Positions 17,562 through 27,600 of a DNA stretch of 64,000 bases are shown here, piece by piece; positions within the stretch are counted from its first letter, which is position 1, and the number at the start of each line of letters is the position of its first letter. Where the stretch lies: assembly GCF_000960995.1 (NCBI RefSeq), contig NZ_CP009434.1, positions 2,604,001 through 2,668,000 of the forward strand, read 5' to 3'. Origin of the DNA: Burkholderia glumae LMG 2196 = ATCC 33617. GTDB taxonomy: Bacteria > Pseudomonadota > Gammaproteobacteria > Burkholderiales > Burkholderiaceae. The position numbers and the translations under genes were made by a program. The notes beneath the pieces are model-generated. The model was not told the DNA's origin, ran no database searches, and worked only from the letters and a program-made list of their open reading frames with translations.

Positions 17562-17890
17562 GCCGCCGCTCAGCACCGAACCGCCGGGCCGGCCGGACGC
17601 GCCGGACTTTGGCGGGCGTGCCCGGTCGTTCCCGCCGGCTCGCGTCCGTGCTCGCCCGGCGCCAAGCCGGCTGGCGGACTCGCCGGTCCCACGCCGACGC
17701 CCCCTCTCATCCGAACCCATGCGGGATGCCGCGGCGCCGGCTCGCTTGCGCCGGCCGGATCGTGCACGCCGCGCATGCCTGCCGCGATATGCATTGGTCG
17801 GCCGCCGCCCATATGCTTCGCCGGAAAGATTGGTTCCGCCGCGCAGCGCGGGCGCTTACGCTGCGAACTCCACCGTCTCCTTCACACACC
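17562..17890. other. Gap without recognisable gene
   Basis: About 330 bp after the FMN reductase. It is very GC-rich with overlapping spurious frames; no motif, hairpin with T-tract or RNA gene was seen. Confidence 0.5.
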
Positions 17891-18106
17891 ATGATTCGTC
17901 CGATCCGCTACAAAGGCTACGAAATGGCGCCCGCGGCCGCCCAGCAGCCGAACGGGCTGTTCGCCGCGAACCTGACGATCGAGCGGACGACGGCCGGGCC
18001 GCCCCGCGCCTATTCGTTCGATGCGATCGACTTCTTCTTCGATGAAGCGCACGCGCTCGCCTATGCCTCGCGCTGGGGGCGCATCTGGATCGACGACCAT
18101 AGCTGA
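17891..18106 (+). CDS. Small conserved hypothetical protein (CV_2116-like)
   Basis: 71 residues, MIRPIRYKGYEMAPAAA at the start and FALAYASRWGRIWIDDHS-like ending (EAHALAYASRWGRIWID). The beginning 'RYKGYE' and the final 'WGRIWID' match a small betaproteobacterial family known only from structural genomics (CV_2116-like domain); no function is established. The residues between are variable. The ATG was chosen because the domain starts immediately; upstream in-frame sequence to 17609 looks non-coding. No clear ribosome binding site is visible. Confidence 0.65.
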   Translation: MIRPIRYKGYEMAPAAAQQPNGLFAANLTIERTTAGPPRAYSFDAIDFFFDEAHALAYASRWGRIWIDDHS

Positions 18107-18217
18107 GCCACCCATGCCGGACGGGAAGGATCGACCTGGCTCGAAAAATACCGAAATCGCCTGCCCATGCGACGATAGGTAGATCACGATGTCAGGCCAG
18201 ATCCCAAGCCTGTTTTC

Positions 18218-18653
18218 ATGTCCGACACGCTACAGCACGAGCCGGCGGCCGACCACGCCATAGCGGCTCACTTCGCTGCCGATCTGGGACATCGCGGTGC
18301 AGACGGAAGGCCGCCACATCCTGTTCTTCGTGAACTGGTATGCCCGGTACTGGCGCAACCTGCCGTGGTGGAAGCGGCCCAGGTTCTTCCGGTGCGTTGC
18401 CGCCATCTGGATCAAGCTGATTCGCGACCGCATCAGCATCGCACGCGGCCTCGGTCCCGACGGCGTGGCCCACGACGCCAACTTTCCGGCCAACGCCGCC
18501 GCCACCATGGGCGACTCGCTGAAGCCGCGCGAACCGTTCGAGCTTTGCCTTGCCGAGAACGAGCAGCACATGGCCGGCTACGTTCCACGCCTGCTGCGGC
18601 CGAAATTCGTGCCGCGCATGGCACGGCTCGCGCTCAAGCTGATGCGCGAGTGA
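18218..18653 (+). pseudogene. Hypothetical gene, apparently frameshifted near its 5' end
   Basis: A frame from GTG 18297 to TGA 18653 (118 residues) looks genuinely coding (HILFFVNWYARYWRNLPWWK, LLRPKFVPRMARLALKLMRE) and stays open back to a TAG at 18261. The preceding codons read TSLPIWDIAVQTEG, also protein-like. A start at ATG 18218 (MSDTLQHEPAADHAIA) lies in a different frame; one missing base near 18261 would join them into a protein of about 145 residues. I do not recognise the family. Alternatives are a real GTG start at 18297 or a sequencing error. Confidence 0.4.
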
Positions 18654-19097
18654 ACACCGCCGCGAAGCGGCGTGTCACGCATCGCGGGCCGCTCGAGACG
18701 GCGCCTTCGGCGTCAGACCGCCCGCGCCTTCCTTCGCCGGCCGCCACTGCAGCGCACCGGGCAAAGCGGCGCTAGCGGCAATTCATGGCAGCTTTGCTGC
18801 GATGCGGCCGACGATCCGGAAACATCGGCCTGTCGAATTCGCCCGGGAATTTCGACATCATCCGCGCCTGATTCGGCATTAACTACCCAATCATTACTCC
18901 CCTAATTACCCGATTCCGGCAAATTATTTACGTTAACCAGATTAACCATAAAACAGTTTTCGTTTCTCGAACCATCGGTGCGATCACCACGGCGCATTTA
19001 TCATTCTTACGAGCAAGACGCGCGGCCGCCACGTCCAAATTTGACGATTTGTCAAACCACCCCGCCCCACACGTCAAGTAATTAAACTGTAAAGCAA

Positions 19098-19106
19098 TGA
19101 TAAAAT
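19098..19106 (+). promoter_or_regulatory. Candidate extended -10 element of the adhesin promoter
   Basis: TGATAAAAT fits the TGn-TATAAT pattern with one mismatch, about 280 bp ahead of the adhesin ATG within the AT-rich leader. No good -35 hexamer is present at the standard distance. Several other AT-rich hexamers compete. Confidence 0.3.
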
Positions 19107-19233
19107 CCCGTCCCATCAATGCCCAACGTGCTTTCCTATGATGCAGGCGCGGCGCAAAATCCGCGCCAGGCAAGCCTTCCGCGCAGAAGTTGAAAAAACT
19201 TAACACCCTGCCAAACCGCGATCGAACACAATG

Positions 19234-19266
19234 GTTTGCAGTTGTGAATTTTCAGTTTGCAGTTGT
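19234..19266. repeat. 12-bp direct repeat in the adhesin leader
   Basis: GTTTGCAGTTGT occurs twice, starting 21 bp apart (19234 and 19255), two helical turns, about 120-150 bp upstream of the adhesin start. It could be a paired activator or repressor site. Confidence 0.6.
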
Positions 19267-19385
19267 TTTGATTGGGCATTAGCCACCTCCAATAAGATCT
19301 GCGCAATTGACCGATTTCCCCGCACCTCATGGAGAAGCGCCCGAGATTTCATGGCGTGCGCGCGGCCCCGTGGAGAACCGCCATC

Positions 19386-20280
19386 ATGAACCGTAGCTAC
19401 CGATCGATCTGGAACGAATCTCTCGGCGCGTGGGTGGCCGTGTCGGAAATCGATTCAGCGAGGGGTAAGCCGAACAAATCGGCGGTGACCAAGGCGGTAA
19501 CGACCGCGGTGCTGATGGCAGGTGCAGGCAACAACGCGGTGCAGGCGCAATACGCGACCGGCGGCGGCGCGACCACCAGCACGTCAGCCATCGCCATCGG
19601 CGGCAACGCGGCCGTGCTGGGCGTGTATACGCCTAGCAACACGATCGCCACCGGCACCGGCGCGGTCGCCATCGGCTCGAATTCCACTTCGACGGGCGCC
19701 GCCTCGATAGCGCTCGGCTATGGCGCGACCGCCACGGGCGTCACCTCGATGGCGCTCGGCAACGGCGCGACCGCCACCGGCCTCTACTCGACCGTGTTCG
19801 GTCACAATTCGTTCGCCACGGCATCGAGCGCCGTCGCCCTCGGCTCCGGCTCCGGCGCGAGCGGCCTGGGCGCGAGTGCGATCGGCAACGACACGCGCGC
19901 GATCGGCAACAGTTCCATCGCCATCGGCGGCGGCGACAGTTCCGGCACCGGCGGCGCCACCGCGTCCGGCGCCACCTCGATCGCGATCGGGCGCTTTTCG
20001 GTGGCCACGGCGACCTCATCGCTGGCGGCCGGCGCCGGCGCGACGGCTTCCGACTCGTTCGCGGTGGCAGTCGGCCCGAACGCCAGCGCGCAGTACGCCA
20101 ACAGCGTGGCGCTAGGCGCGGGCAGCACCACCGCCGCTGCCGCGCCCACCGCCACCGGCTTCCTGACCGGCCAGGCCGCGCCAGGCTCCGAAGTGTCGGT
20201 CGGCTCCGCATCCGCGCTGCGCCGCATCACCAATGTCGCCGACGGCTCGGCCGCCACCGATGCCGTGACCGTCTCGCAAC
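19386..20280 (+). other. Adhesin signal peptide and N-terminal YadA head (still readable 5' fragment)
   Basis: This part, followed by stalk to 21171, forms an open frame ending at 21212 inside the insertion element (tail VDLPPHNRTLGHA comes from the element). Residues 1-24 are the ESPR motif of large autotransporters. The head consists of roughly ten 14-residue left-handed beta-roll repeats with the xAxAxGxxA pattern. Because the membrane anchor is missing, any product would be unable to reach the surface. Confidence 0.85.
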
Positions 20281-21166
20281 TCAGCACGGGGCTGAGCACG
20301 ACCACGAGTTCGATCACGAGCCTTTCGACGACCACCTCGAGCGGCCTGTCGACCGCCAACAGCCGCGTGACGTCGATTTCCACCGGGCTGAGCGCCACCA
20401 ACAGCAACGTGGCGTCACTATCGTCCTCGATCTCGACCGGTGTGGGATCGCTGTCCACCGGCTTGTCGAGCGCGAGCAGTTCGGTGACCTCGCTTTCGTC
20501 CGGATTGTCGGCCACGAATAGCAGCGTCGGTTCGCTTTCCTCCGGGCTCTTAACGGCCAACAGCAACGTGGCGTCGCTGTCCTCTTCGACGTCGACCGGA
20601 ATCAGTTCGCTCTCGGCTGGCATCGGCTCGCTCTCAAGCGGCCTCAGTTCGACCAATAGCGCGGTGACGTCGCTGTCGTCTTCGGCTTCGACAAGCGTCG
20701 GCTCACTGTCTACCGGGCTGTCGGCAACGAACAGCAGCGTCTCGTCACTATCGTCCGTGACGTCGACAAGCATCGGCTCTCTCTCGACCGGGCTTGCGGC
20801 GACCAACAGCAACGTTTCTTCGTTGTCGGCGGGATTGAGCGCTACCAATAGCAGCGTCTCGTCGTTGTCCTCTTCGACCTCGACCAGCGTGGGCTCGTTA
20901 TCCAGCGGACTCTCGACGACCAACAGCAATGTCACTTCGGTGTCTTCCTCGGCGTCGACCGGGATCAGTTCGCTCTCGACTGGCATCGGCTCGCTTTCAA
21001 CCGGCCTCAGTTCGACCAATAGCGCGGTGACGTCGCTGTCGTCTTCGACTTCGAACAGTATCGGCTCGTTGTCTACCGGACTATCCACCACAAGCAGCAA
21101 TGTCACGTCACTGTCGAGTGGCTTGAGCACGAGCAACAGTAACGTAAGCTCGCTGTCGTCTTCCGT

Positions 21167-21171
21167 ATCGG
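21167..21171. repeat. Left target-site duplication of the IS2-group element
   Basis: ATCGG here and at 23727-23731 directly abut the element ends; 5 bp is the usual duplication length for IS2. Confidence 0.9.
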
Positions 21172-21202
21172 TGGACTTGCCCCCGCATAACCGGACACTC
21201 GG

Positions 21203-22048
21203 TCACGCTTGAGTTGGAGAACTGGCTCGCTGGCGAAACTCGCGTGGCGAGTGGTATTTCAAGGCGCTGTGCGGATGCGACTCGTTGTAGTGGTCGAAAG
21301 CGATGGCCAGATTCTGCAGTGCCGTCCTCGCGTCGGGCTTGGGCATCCACGACACGTAATCACGCTTCATCGTCTTCACGAAGCTTTCGGCCATCCCGTT
21401 GCTCTGCGGACTCCGGACCGGTGTCGTAACCGGCGTCAGACCGATTTCTCTCGAGAACGTCTGCGTCTCGTCGGCAATGTAGCAGGAGCCGTTGTCGCTC
21501 AGCCATTCGATTTCATTGTCCGCTTTCAGCTTGCCGGCGAAGCGGTTTTCGACGGCCTGAAGCATCACGTCGCGAACCATGTCGCCGGTGTAGCCGCCCG
21601 TGCTCGCGGCCCAGCTCATGGCCTCCCGGTCGCAACAGTCGAGCGCGAAGACCACGCGCAACGGCACGCCGTCGTCGCAGCGGAATTCGAATCCATCCGA
21701 GCACCAGCGCACATTGCTTTTGTCCACGGCAACCTTGCCCTCGTGTCGACGCGTGGACGCCGCGTGACGTCGGCGTTCGAGCAGCAGCCCGTGGCGATGC
21801 ATGACGCGGTACACCCGCTTGACGTTGACACGCGCCTGGCCCAGCGCGTCCCGGCTTCGCCGGAGCAATGCCCAGACGCGCCGGTAGCCGTAGGTGGGCA
21901 ACTCGCCAACCAACGCCTGCAGTTCGTTGACGAGCGGCATGTCGTCCAGCGCGGGCGTCTTGCGCCGGTCGACCCATTCGGCGGTGCGATTCAACTTGAC
22001 CGTGAGATTCGAGCGCGACACACCAAGGACATCGCAGACCGTCTTCAA
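21203..22048 (-). CDS. IS2-group transposase OrfB (DDE integrase core)
   Basis: 281 residues. It has the HTH_21-like N-terminal part (MPLVNELQALVGELPTYGYRRVWALLRR) and an rve integrase core with the DDE residues: Asp in VFALDCCDREAMSW, Asp in WLSDNGSCY and Glu in GMAESFVKTMKRDY. Its ATG overlaps the orfA stop (ATGA). In this family the active enzyme is an OrfAB fusion made by -1 frameshifting; a run of seven A residues (minus strand, 22087-22093) near the orfA end is a good slippery site. The C-terminal end is normal. Confidence 0.92.
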   Translation of the reverse strand: MKTVCDVLGVSRSNLTVKLNRTAEWVDRRKTPALDDMPLVNELQALVGELPTYGYRRVWALLRRSRDALGQARVNVKRVYRVMHRHGLLLERRRHAASTRRHEGKVAVDKSNVRWCSDGFEFRCDDGVPLRVVFALDCCDREAMSWAASTGGYTGDMVRDVMLQAVENRFAGKLKADNEIEWLSDNGSCYIADETQTFSREIGLTPVTTPVRSPQSNGMAESFVKTMKRDYVSWMPKPDARTALQNLAIAFDHYNESHPHSALKYHSPREFRQRASSPTQA

Positions 22049-22431
22049 CGGTCGTCCCCCGGCAGCAAGGGTGAGCGCGCAATCAATTTTTTTGCTCGAC
22101 CGTACTCCACGGCCTCACGAAGAATTTCCACTTCCATCGTCTTCTTGCCCAGCAGCCGCTGCAACTCGCGAATCTGCTTCAAGGCCTCGTTCAGGTCCGA
22201 GGCCGGCACCACCTGCTCGCCGGCACTGACTGCCGAGAGGCTGCCGTCCTGATAGAGCTTGCGCCAGGCGAAGACCTGGTTGGCATTGACCTGATGACGA
22301 CGGGCAACCCCGGAAACGGTGGCGCCGGGCTCGAAGGTCTCGCGCACGATGGCGAGCTTCTCGTCGACGGAACGCCGGCGACGTTGCTCGGGCTGGGTCA
22401 GAACCTCGACGGGTTCGACGTTGTGACTGGG

Positions 22432-22438
22432 CTTAAAC
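22432..22438. repeat. Left target-site duplication of the IS481-family element
   Basis: CTTAAAC, repeated at 23654-23660, immediately next to the TGTAGAAG terminus. Confidence 0.9.
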
Positions 22439-23653
22439 TGTAGAAGTCGCGACCCGATCTGACAGTTACCCGTTCCGACGGTGCGTGACTGTCAGATCAG
22501 ATTCAGGTGGCTCACTTTCTCCTTCCACACCTCCTTGCCCGCGATGAGCGTTTGCAAAGGCGTGCGACCACAACACATCTTACCTTGATGCGTTCGCTCG
22601 CCGTTGTAGTACATCAGCCAAGTATCGAGATCGACCTGCAGTTCCGCCAGCGTCAGATAGAGCTTGTGGCGGAACGCGACCTGATAAAACTCCTGCAGGA
22701 TGGTTTTATGGAACCGCTCGCAGATGCCATTGGTCTGCGGATGTCGCGCCTTGGTTTTGGTGTGCTCGATGTCGTTCAGCGCCAGGTACAGCTGATAATC
22801 GTGCGATTCCGGCTTGCCGCAATACTCCGTGCCTCGATCGGTCAGCATGCGGATCACACCCATGCCGTGCTCCTCGAAGAACGGCAACACCCGGTCATTG
22901 AGCAGATCGGCCGCCGTGATCGGTGTCTTGGTCGTGTACAGCTTGGCCATCGCCACTTTGCTGTAGGTGTCGACGAAGGTCTGCTGGTAAATCCGGCCTA
23001 CGCCCTTGATCGTGCCCACGTAGAACGTGTCCTGCGAGCCCAGATAGCCGGGATGAGCGGTTTCGATTTCGCCATGAGCCACATCGTCGTCCTGCTTTCT
23101 TTCCAGCGCGGCCACCTGGTCCTCGCTCAGCACGATGCCTTTTTCAGCGACCTGCTTCTCCAGCGCCACGAGCCTCAGCTTGAAGGACGACAATTCGTGA
23201 CGCAGCCAGATCGAACGAACGCCGGATGCAGACACGAAAATACCGCGCCGGCGTAATTCGTTGCTGACCCGAACCTGCCCGTGGGCGGGCTGCTCGATGG
23301 CATAGGCCAGCACGGCGATTTCCGTCGCTTCATCGACTCGATTCTTGGGATTCGGCTTGCGCCGATTGCTGTCGAACAGGGCATCGACGCCGCCCTCGGC
23401 CACGGCATTCTGATAGCGGTAGAACGTATCGCGCGACAGCCCCATCACCTTGCAGGCCTTCGACACGTTCCCGAGCTCGGTGGCCAGATTCAGCAGACCG
23501 ATCTTGTGGCGGATGACATTTTGGTTGAGACTACTCACGGGGTTACTCCTTGGCGCTTGCGCGCTGTTTTGATGAAGATTCGCACCTCTATCAAAACGGG
23601 TAACCCCGCCTCTTGGCAAGGTCTTACTGTCAGATCAAGTCTGAACTTCTACA
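22439..23653 (-). mobile_element. IS481-family insertion element nested in the IS2-group element
   Basis: 1,215 bp bounded by 28-bp imperfect inverted repeats that begin TGTAGAAGT and end GATCTGACAGT, identical at about 22 of 28 positions. A 7-bp target duplication CTTAAAC lies on both sides (22432-22438 and 23654-23660). It carries one transposase gene on the minus strand. Nesting shows it arrived after the IS2-group element. Confidence 0.93.
22492..23538 (-). CDS. IS481-family transposase
   Basis: 348 residues from GTG 23538, which has an AGGAG ribosome binding site; a longer frame to 23619 has none. The N-terminus contains two helix-turn-helix regions (GNVSKACKVMGLSRDTFYRYQ and the segment around GQVRVSNELRRRGIFVS). 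The DDE catalytic core is visible as Asp in QQTFVDTYSKVAMAKLY, Asp in MLTDRGTEYCG and Glu in TNGICERFHKTILQEFY. The frame is intact, so the element may still be mobile. Confidence 0.93.
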   Translation of the reverse strand: MSSLNQNVIRHKIGLLNLATELGNVSKACKVMGLSRDTFYRYQNAVAEGGVDALFDSNRRKPNPKNRVDEATEIAVLAYAIEQPAHGQVRVSNELRRRGIFVSASGVRSIWLRHELSSFKLRLVALEKQVAEKGIVLSEDQVAALERKQDDDVAHGEIETAHPGYLGSQDTFYVGTIKGVGRIYQQTFVDTYSKVAMAKLYTTKTPITAADLLNDRVLPFFEEHGMGVIRMLTDRGTEYCGKPESHDYQLYLALNDIEHTKTKARHPQTNGICERFHKTILQEFYQVAFRHKLYLTLAELQVDLDTWLMYYNGERTHQGKMCCGRTPLQTLIAGKEVWKEKVSHLNLI

Positions 23654-23660
23654 CTTAAAC
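23654..23660. repeat. Right target-site duplication of the IS481-family element
   Basis: CTTAAAC, identical to 22432-22438, directly after the terminal CTTCTACA. Confidence 0.9.
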
Positions 23661-23726
23661 ATAGGCGTAAGACTACCTCATCATTTAAGCGTTACCTCGT
23701 GTCCGGCTTTCGAGGGGGCCAGCCCA

Positions 23727-23731
23727 ATCGG
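23727..23731. repeat. Right target-site duplication of the IS2-group element
   Basis: ATCGG, identical to 21167-21171. Joining 21171 to 23732 gives the in-frame stalk sequence SSVSAGLSTTNSN. Confidence 0.9.
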
Positions 23732-24360
23732 CAGGTCTGTCCACGACCAACAGCAATGTTTCGTCGCTCTCGTCCGGCCTGAGCACCACGAATAGCAGCG
23801 TCGGATCTCTGTCGACCGGCCTGTCCGCCACAAACAGCAACGTCAGTTCGCTATCGTCTTCAACCTCGACCAGCGTCGGTTCGCTATCTACAGGCCTTTC
23901 GACCACGAACAGCAACGTCACGTCGTTGTCATCAGGCCTCAGCAGCACCAACAGCAGCGTCGGCTCGCTGTCCACTGGACTCTCGACTACCAATAGCAAC
24001 ATCGGCTCGCTGTCTTCGTCGGTGTCCAGCGGCCTTTCGACTGCCAACAGTAATGTATCGTCGCTCTCGTCCGGCCTCAGTACCACCAACAGCAGCGTCG
24101 GCTCTCTTTCGTCGTCGGTATCGACCGGGTTGTCCACGACGAACAGCAACGTTTCGTCCCTGTCGTCCTCGACTTCGACCAGTGTCGGTTCGTTGTCCAC
24201 TGGTCTTTCGACCACCAGCAGCAATGTGTCGTCTCTCTCGTCCGGACTGAGCACCGCCAACAGTAGCGTCGGTTCGCTGTCTACCGGACTCTCGACGACC
24301 AATAGCAATGTCTCGTCGCTGTCGAGTGGATTGAGTACCGCCAACAGTAGCGTCGGCTCA

Positions 24361-25122
24361 CTCTCGTCGGGTCTATCCACGACGAACAGCAATGTCTCAT
24401 CCCTGTCGTCCTCGACTTCGACCAGTGTCGGTTCGCTTTCCACCGGTCTTTCGACCACCAACGGCAATGTGTCGTCGCTGTCATCCGGCCTCAGCACGAC
24501 CAATAGCAACATCGGCTCGTTGTCTTCGTCGGTATCGACCGGGCTCTCAACGGCAAATAGCAACGTAACTTCGCTATCTACCGGGCTGAGCACCGCGAAT
24601 AGCAGCGTCACCTCACTATCGAGTGGCCTTAGCACCACCAACAGTAGTGTCGGGTCACTGTCCACCGGGCTCTCGACGGCCAATAGCAGTGTCTCGTCGC
24701 TGTCGAGTGGATTGAGCACCAATCAAAGTAGTATCGGCTCACTCTCGTCGGGTCTTTCCACGACGAACAGCAATGTCTCATCCCTGTCGTCCTCGGCTTC
24801 GACCAGTGTCGGTTCGCTGTCCACCGGTCTTTCGACCACCAACAGCAATGTGTCGTCGCTGTCATCCGGACTCAGCACGACCAATAGCAACATCGGCTCG
24901 TTGTCTTCGTCGGTATCGACCGGGCTCTCAACGGCAAATAGCAACGTAACTTCGCTATCTACCGGGCTGAGCACCGCGAATAGCAGCGTCACCTCACTAT
25001 CGAGTGGCCTTAGCACCACCAACAGTAGTGTCGGGTCACTGTCCACCGGGCTCTCGACGGCCAATAGCAGTGTCTCGTCGCTGTCGAGTGGATTGAGCAC
25101 CAATCAAAGTAGTATCGGCTCA
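24361..25122 (+). repeat. 381-bp near-identical tandem duplication in the stalk
   Basis: Copy one (24361-24741) and copy two (24742-25122) share long identical runs, including the rare variant STNQSSIGS encoded at 24718 and 25099; a third partial copy follows from 25123. The period of 127 codons keeps the frame. This looks like recent unequal recombination. Confidence 0.85.
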
Positions 25123-25824
25123 CTCTCGTCGGGTCTTTCCACGACGAACAGCAATGTCTCATCCCTGTCGTCCTCGGCTTCGACCAGTGTAGGTTCGCTG
25201 TCCACCGGTCTTTCGACCGCCAACAGTAATGTGTCATCGTTGTCGTCCGGCCTCAGCACGACCGACAGCAACGTCGGTTCGTTGTCTTCATCGGTATCGA
25301 CCGGGCTGTCCACGGCAAACAGCAACATAACTTCGCTATCTACTGGACTGAGCACCACCAATAGCAATGTCGGCTCGCTTTCCACCGGGCTCTCGACGGC
25401 CAATAGCAACGTCTCGTCGCTATCGAGTGGATTGAGTACCGCCAACAGTAGCGTCGGCTCACTCTCGTCGGGCTTGTCCACGACGAACAGCAATGTCTCA
25501 TCCCTGTCCTCCTCGACTTCGACCAGTGTCGGTTCGCTTTCCACCGGTCTTTCGACTACGAACAGCAACGTGTCGTCGTTGTCATCCGGCCTCAGCACAA
25601 CCAACAGCAGTGTCGGCTCACTGTCCACCGGCCTTTCGACTACGAACAGCAGTGTCACCTCCCTATCGAGTGGCCTGAGCACCGCCAACAGTAGCGTCGG
25701 TTCGCTGTCTACCGGACTCTCGACGACCAATAGCAATGTCTCGTCGCTGTCGAGTGGATTGAGTACCGCTAACAGTAGTATCGGCTCACTCTCGTCGGGT
25801 CTTTCCACGACGAACAGCAATGTC

Positions 25825-25827
25825 TAA
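25825..25827 (+). other. Nonsense codon in the adhesin stalk
   Basis: TAA replaces TCA found at the same point of sister repeats (for example AACAGCAATGTCTCATCCC at 24764-24782 and in later repeats), a single C-to-A change at 25826. The frame continues unchanged after it to the anchor at 32088. Confidence 0.9.
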
Positions 25828-27600
25828 TCCCTGTCGTCCTCGGCTTCGACCAGTGTCGGTTCGCTGTCCACCGGTCTTTCGACCACCAACAGCAATGTGT
25901 CGTCGTTGTCGTCCGGCCTCAGCACGACCGACAGCAATGTCAGCTCGTTGTCTTCATCGGTATCGACCGGGCTCTCAACGGCAAATAGCAACGTATCTTC
26001 GCTATCTACAGGACTGAGCGCCACCAACAGCACTGTCGGCTCACTGTCCACCGGCCTTTCGACTACGAACAGCAGCGTCACCTCCCTATCGAGTGGCCTG
26101 AGCACCGCCAACAGTAGCGTCGGTTCGCTGTCTACCGGACTCTCGACGACCAATAGCAATGTCTCGTCGCTGTCGAGTGGATTGAGCACCAATCAAAGTA
26201 GTATCGGCTCACTTTCGTCGGGTCTATCCACGACGAACAGCAATGTCTCATCCCTGTCGTCCTCGACTTCGACCAGTGTCGGTTCGCTTTCCACCGGTCT
26301 TTCGACCACCAACAGCAATGTGTCGTCTCTCTCGTCCGGCCTCAGCACGACCGATAGCAACGTCAGCTCGTTGTCTTCGTCGGTATCGACCGGGCTCTCA
26401 ACGGCAAATAGCAACGTCTCTTCGCTGTCTACCGGACTGAGCACCACCAACAGCACTGTCGGCTCACTGTCCACCGGCCTTTCAACCACAAACAGCAATG
26501 TGTCGTCTCTCTCGTCCGGCCTCAGCACGACCGATAGCAACGTCAGTTCGTTGTCTTCGTCGGCATCGACCGGGCTCTCAACGGCAAATAGCAACGTCTC
26601 GTCGCTATCTACAGGACTGAGCGCCACCAATAGCACGGTTGGCTCGCTGTCTACTGGTCTATCTTCGACCAACAGCAACGTCTCGTCTCTTTCGTCGGGT
26701 CTCAGCACGACCAACAGTAGCGTTGGCTCGCTTTCCACCGGACTCTCGACTACGAACAGCAGTGTCACCTCCCTATCGAGTGGCCTGAGCACCGCCAACA
26801 GTAGCGTCGGCTCACTCTCGTCGGGCCTATCCACGACGAACAGCAATGTCTCATCCCTGTCGTCCTCGACTTCGACCAGTGTCAGTTCGCTTTCCACCGG
26901 TCTTTCGACCACCAACAGTAATGTGTCGTCGTTGTCGTCCGGCCTCAGCACGACCAACAGCAATGTCAGTTCGTTGTCTTCATCGGTATCGACCGGACTC
27001 TCAACGGCAAATAGCAACGTATCTTCGCTGTCTACCGGGCTGAGCACAACCAACAGCGCTGTCGGCTCGCTGTCGAGTGGATTGAGTACCGCCAACAGTA
27101 GCGTCGGCTCACTCTCGTCGGGTCTTTCCACGACGAACAGCAATGTCTCATCCCTGTCGTCCTCGACTTCGACCAGTGTCGGTTCGTTGTCCACCGGTCT
27201 TTCGACCACAAACAGCAATGTGTCGTCGTTGTCATCCGGCCTCAGCACAACCGATAGCAACGTCGGCTCGTTGTCGTCATCGGTATCAACCGGGCTCTCC
27301 ACGGCAAATAGCAACGTCTCTTCGCTGTCGACAGGACTGAGCGCCACCAATAGCACGGTTGGCTCGCTGTCTACTGGTCTATCTTCGACCAACAGCAATG
27401 TCTCGTCTCTTTCGTCGGGTCTCAGCACGACCAACAGTAGCGTTGGCTCGCTTTCCACCGGTCTTTCGACCACAAACAGCAATGTGTCGTCGTTGTCATC
27501 CGGCCTCAGCACGACCGACAGCAATGTCGGCTCGCTGTCTTCATCGGTATCGACCGGGCTCTCAACGGCAAGTAGTAACGTCTCTTCGCTGTCTACCGGG

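Larger units (their letters stand above)
18654..19385. other. AT-rich control region upstream of the giant adhesin gene
   Basis: From about 18840 to 19310 the base composition drops sharply compared with flanking DNA. No gene is convincing here. It contains an inverted repeat TTTGAC-N5-GTCAAA (19040-19056), an extended -10-like TGATAAAAT (19098-19106), and a 12-bp direct repeat GTTTGCAGTTGT at 19234-19245 and 19255-19266. Such AT-rich leaders are often silenced by H-NS-like proteins; that is inference. Confidence 0.5.
22045..23662 (-). pseudogene. IS2-group OrfA, split after its third codon by an IS481-family element
   Basis: The reconstructed gene starts at ATG 23662 (codons for MFK at 23654-23662, with GAGGTA upstream) and continues at 22431 with PSHNVEPVEVLTQ, a helix-turn-helix (VSGVARRHQVNANQVFAWRK) and a leucine-zipper-like stretch (LNEALKQIRELQRLLGKK). 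The 1,215-bp nested element plus target duplication separates the two parts. An internal frame from 22347 could still give a shortened protein, but native OrfA, and so the OrfAB transposase, should not be made. Confidence 0.85.
21172..23726 (-). mobile_element. IS3-family, IS2-group insertion element (carrying a nested IS481-family element)
   Basis: The ends are imperfect inverted repeats: left TGGACTTGCCCCC..CCGGACAC, right (reverse complement) TGGGCTGGCCCCC..CCGGACAC, resembling IS2. A 5-bp target duplication ATCGG flanks it (21167-21171 and 23727-23731). Without the nested element it is about 1,333 bp, the size of IS2. It carries orfA and orfB on the minus strand. Removal plus one target copy restores the adhesin frame. 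Confidence 0.92.

Noticed and set aside
19802..21136. Minus-strand frame of 444 residues under the adhesin N-terminus
   Set aside because: Same mirror effect of the repeat codons; no ribosome binding site or recognisable domain.
22045..22347. Complete small OrfA starting at an internal codon
   Set aside because: The natural start is ATG 23662 beyond the nested element; the internal start would lack the N-terminus and has no good ribosome binding site, so I call the gene split.
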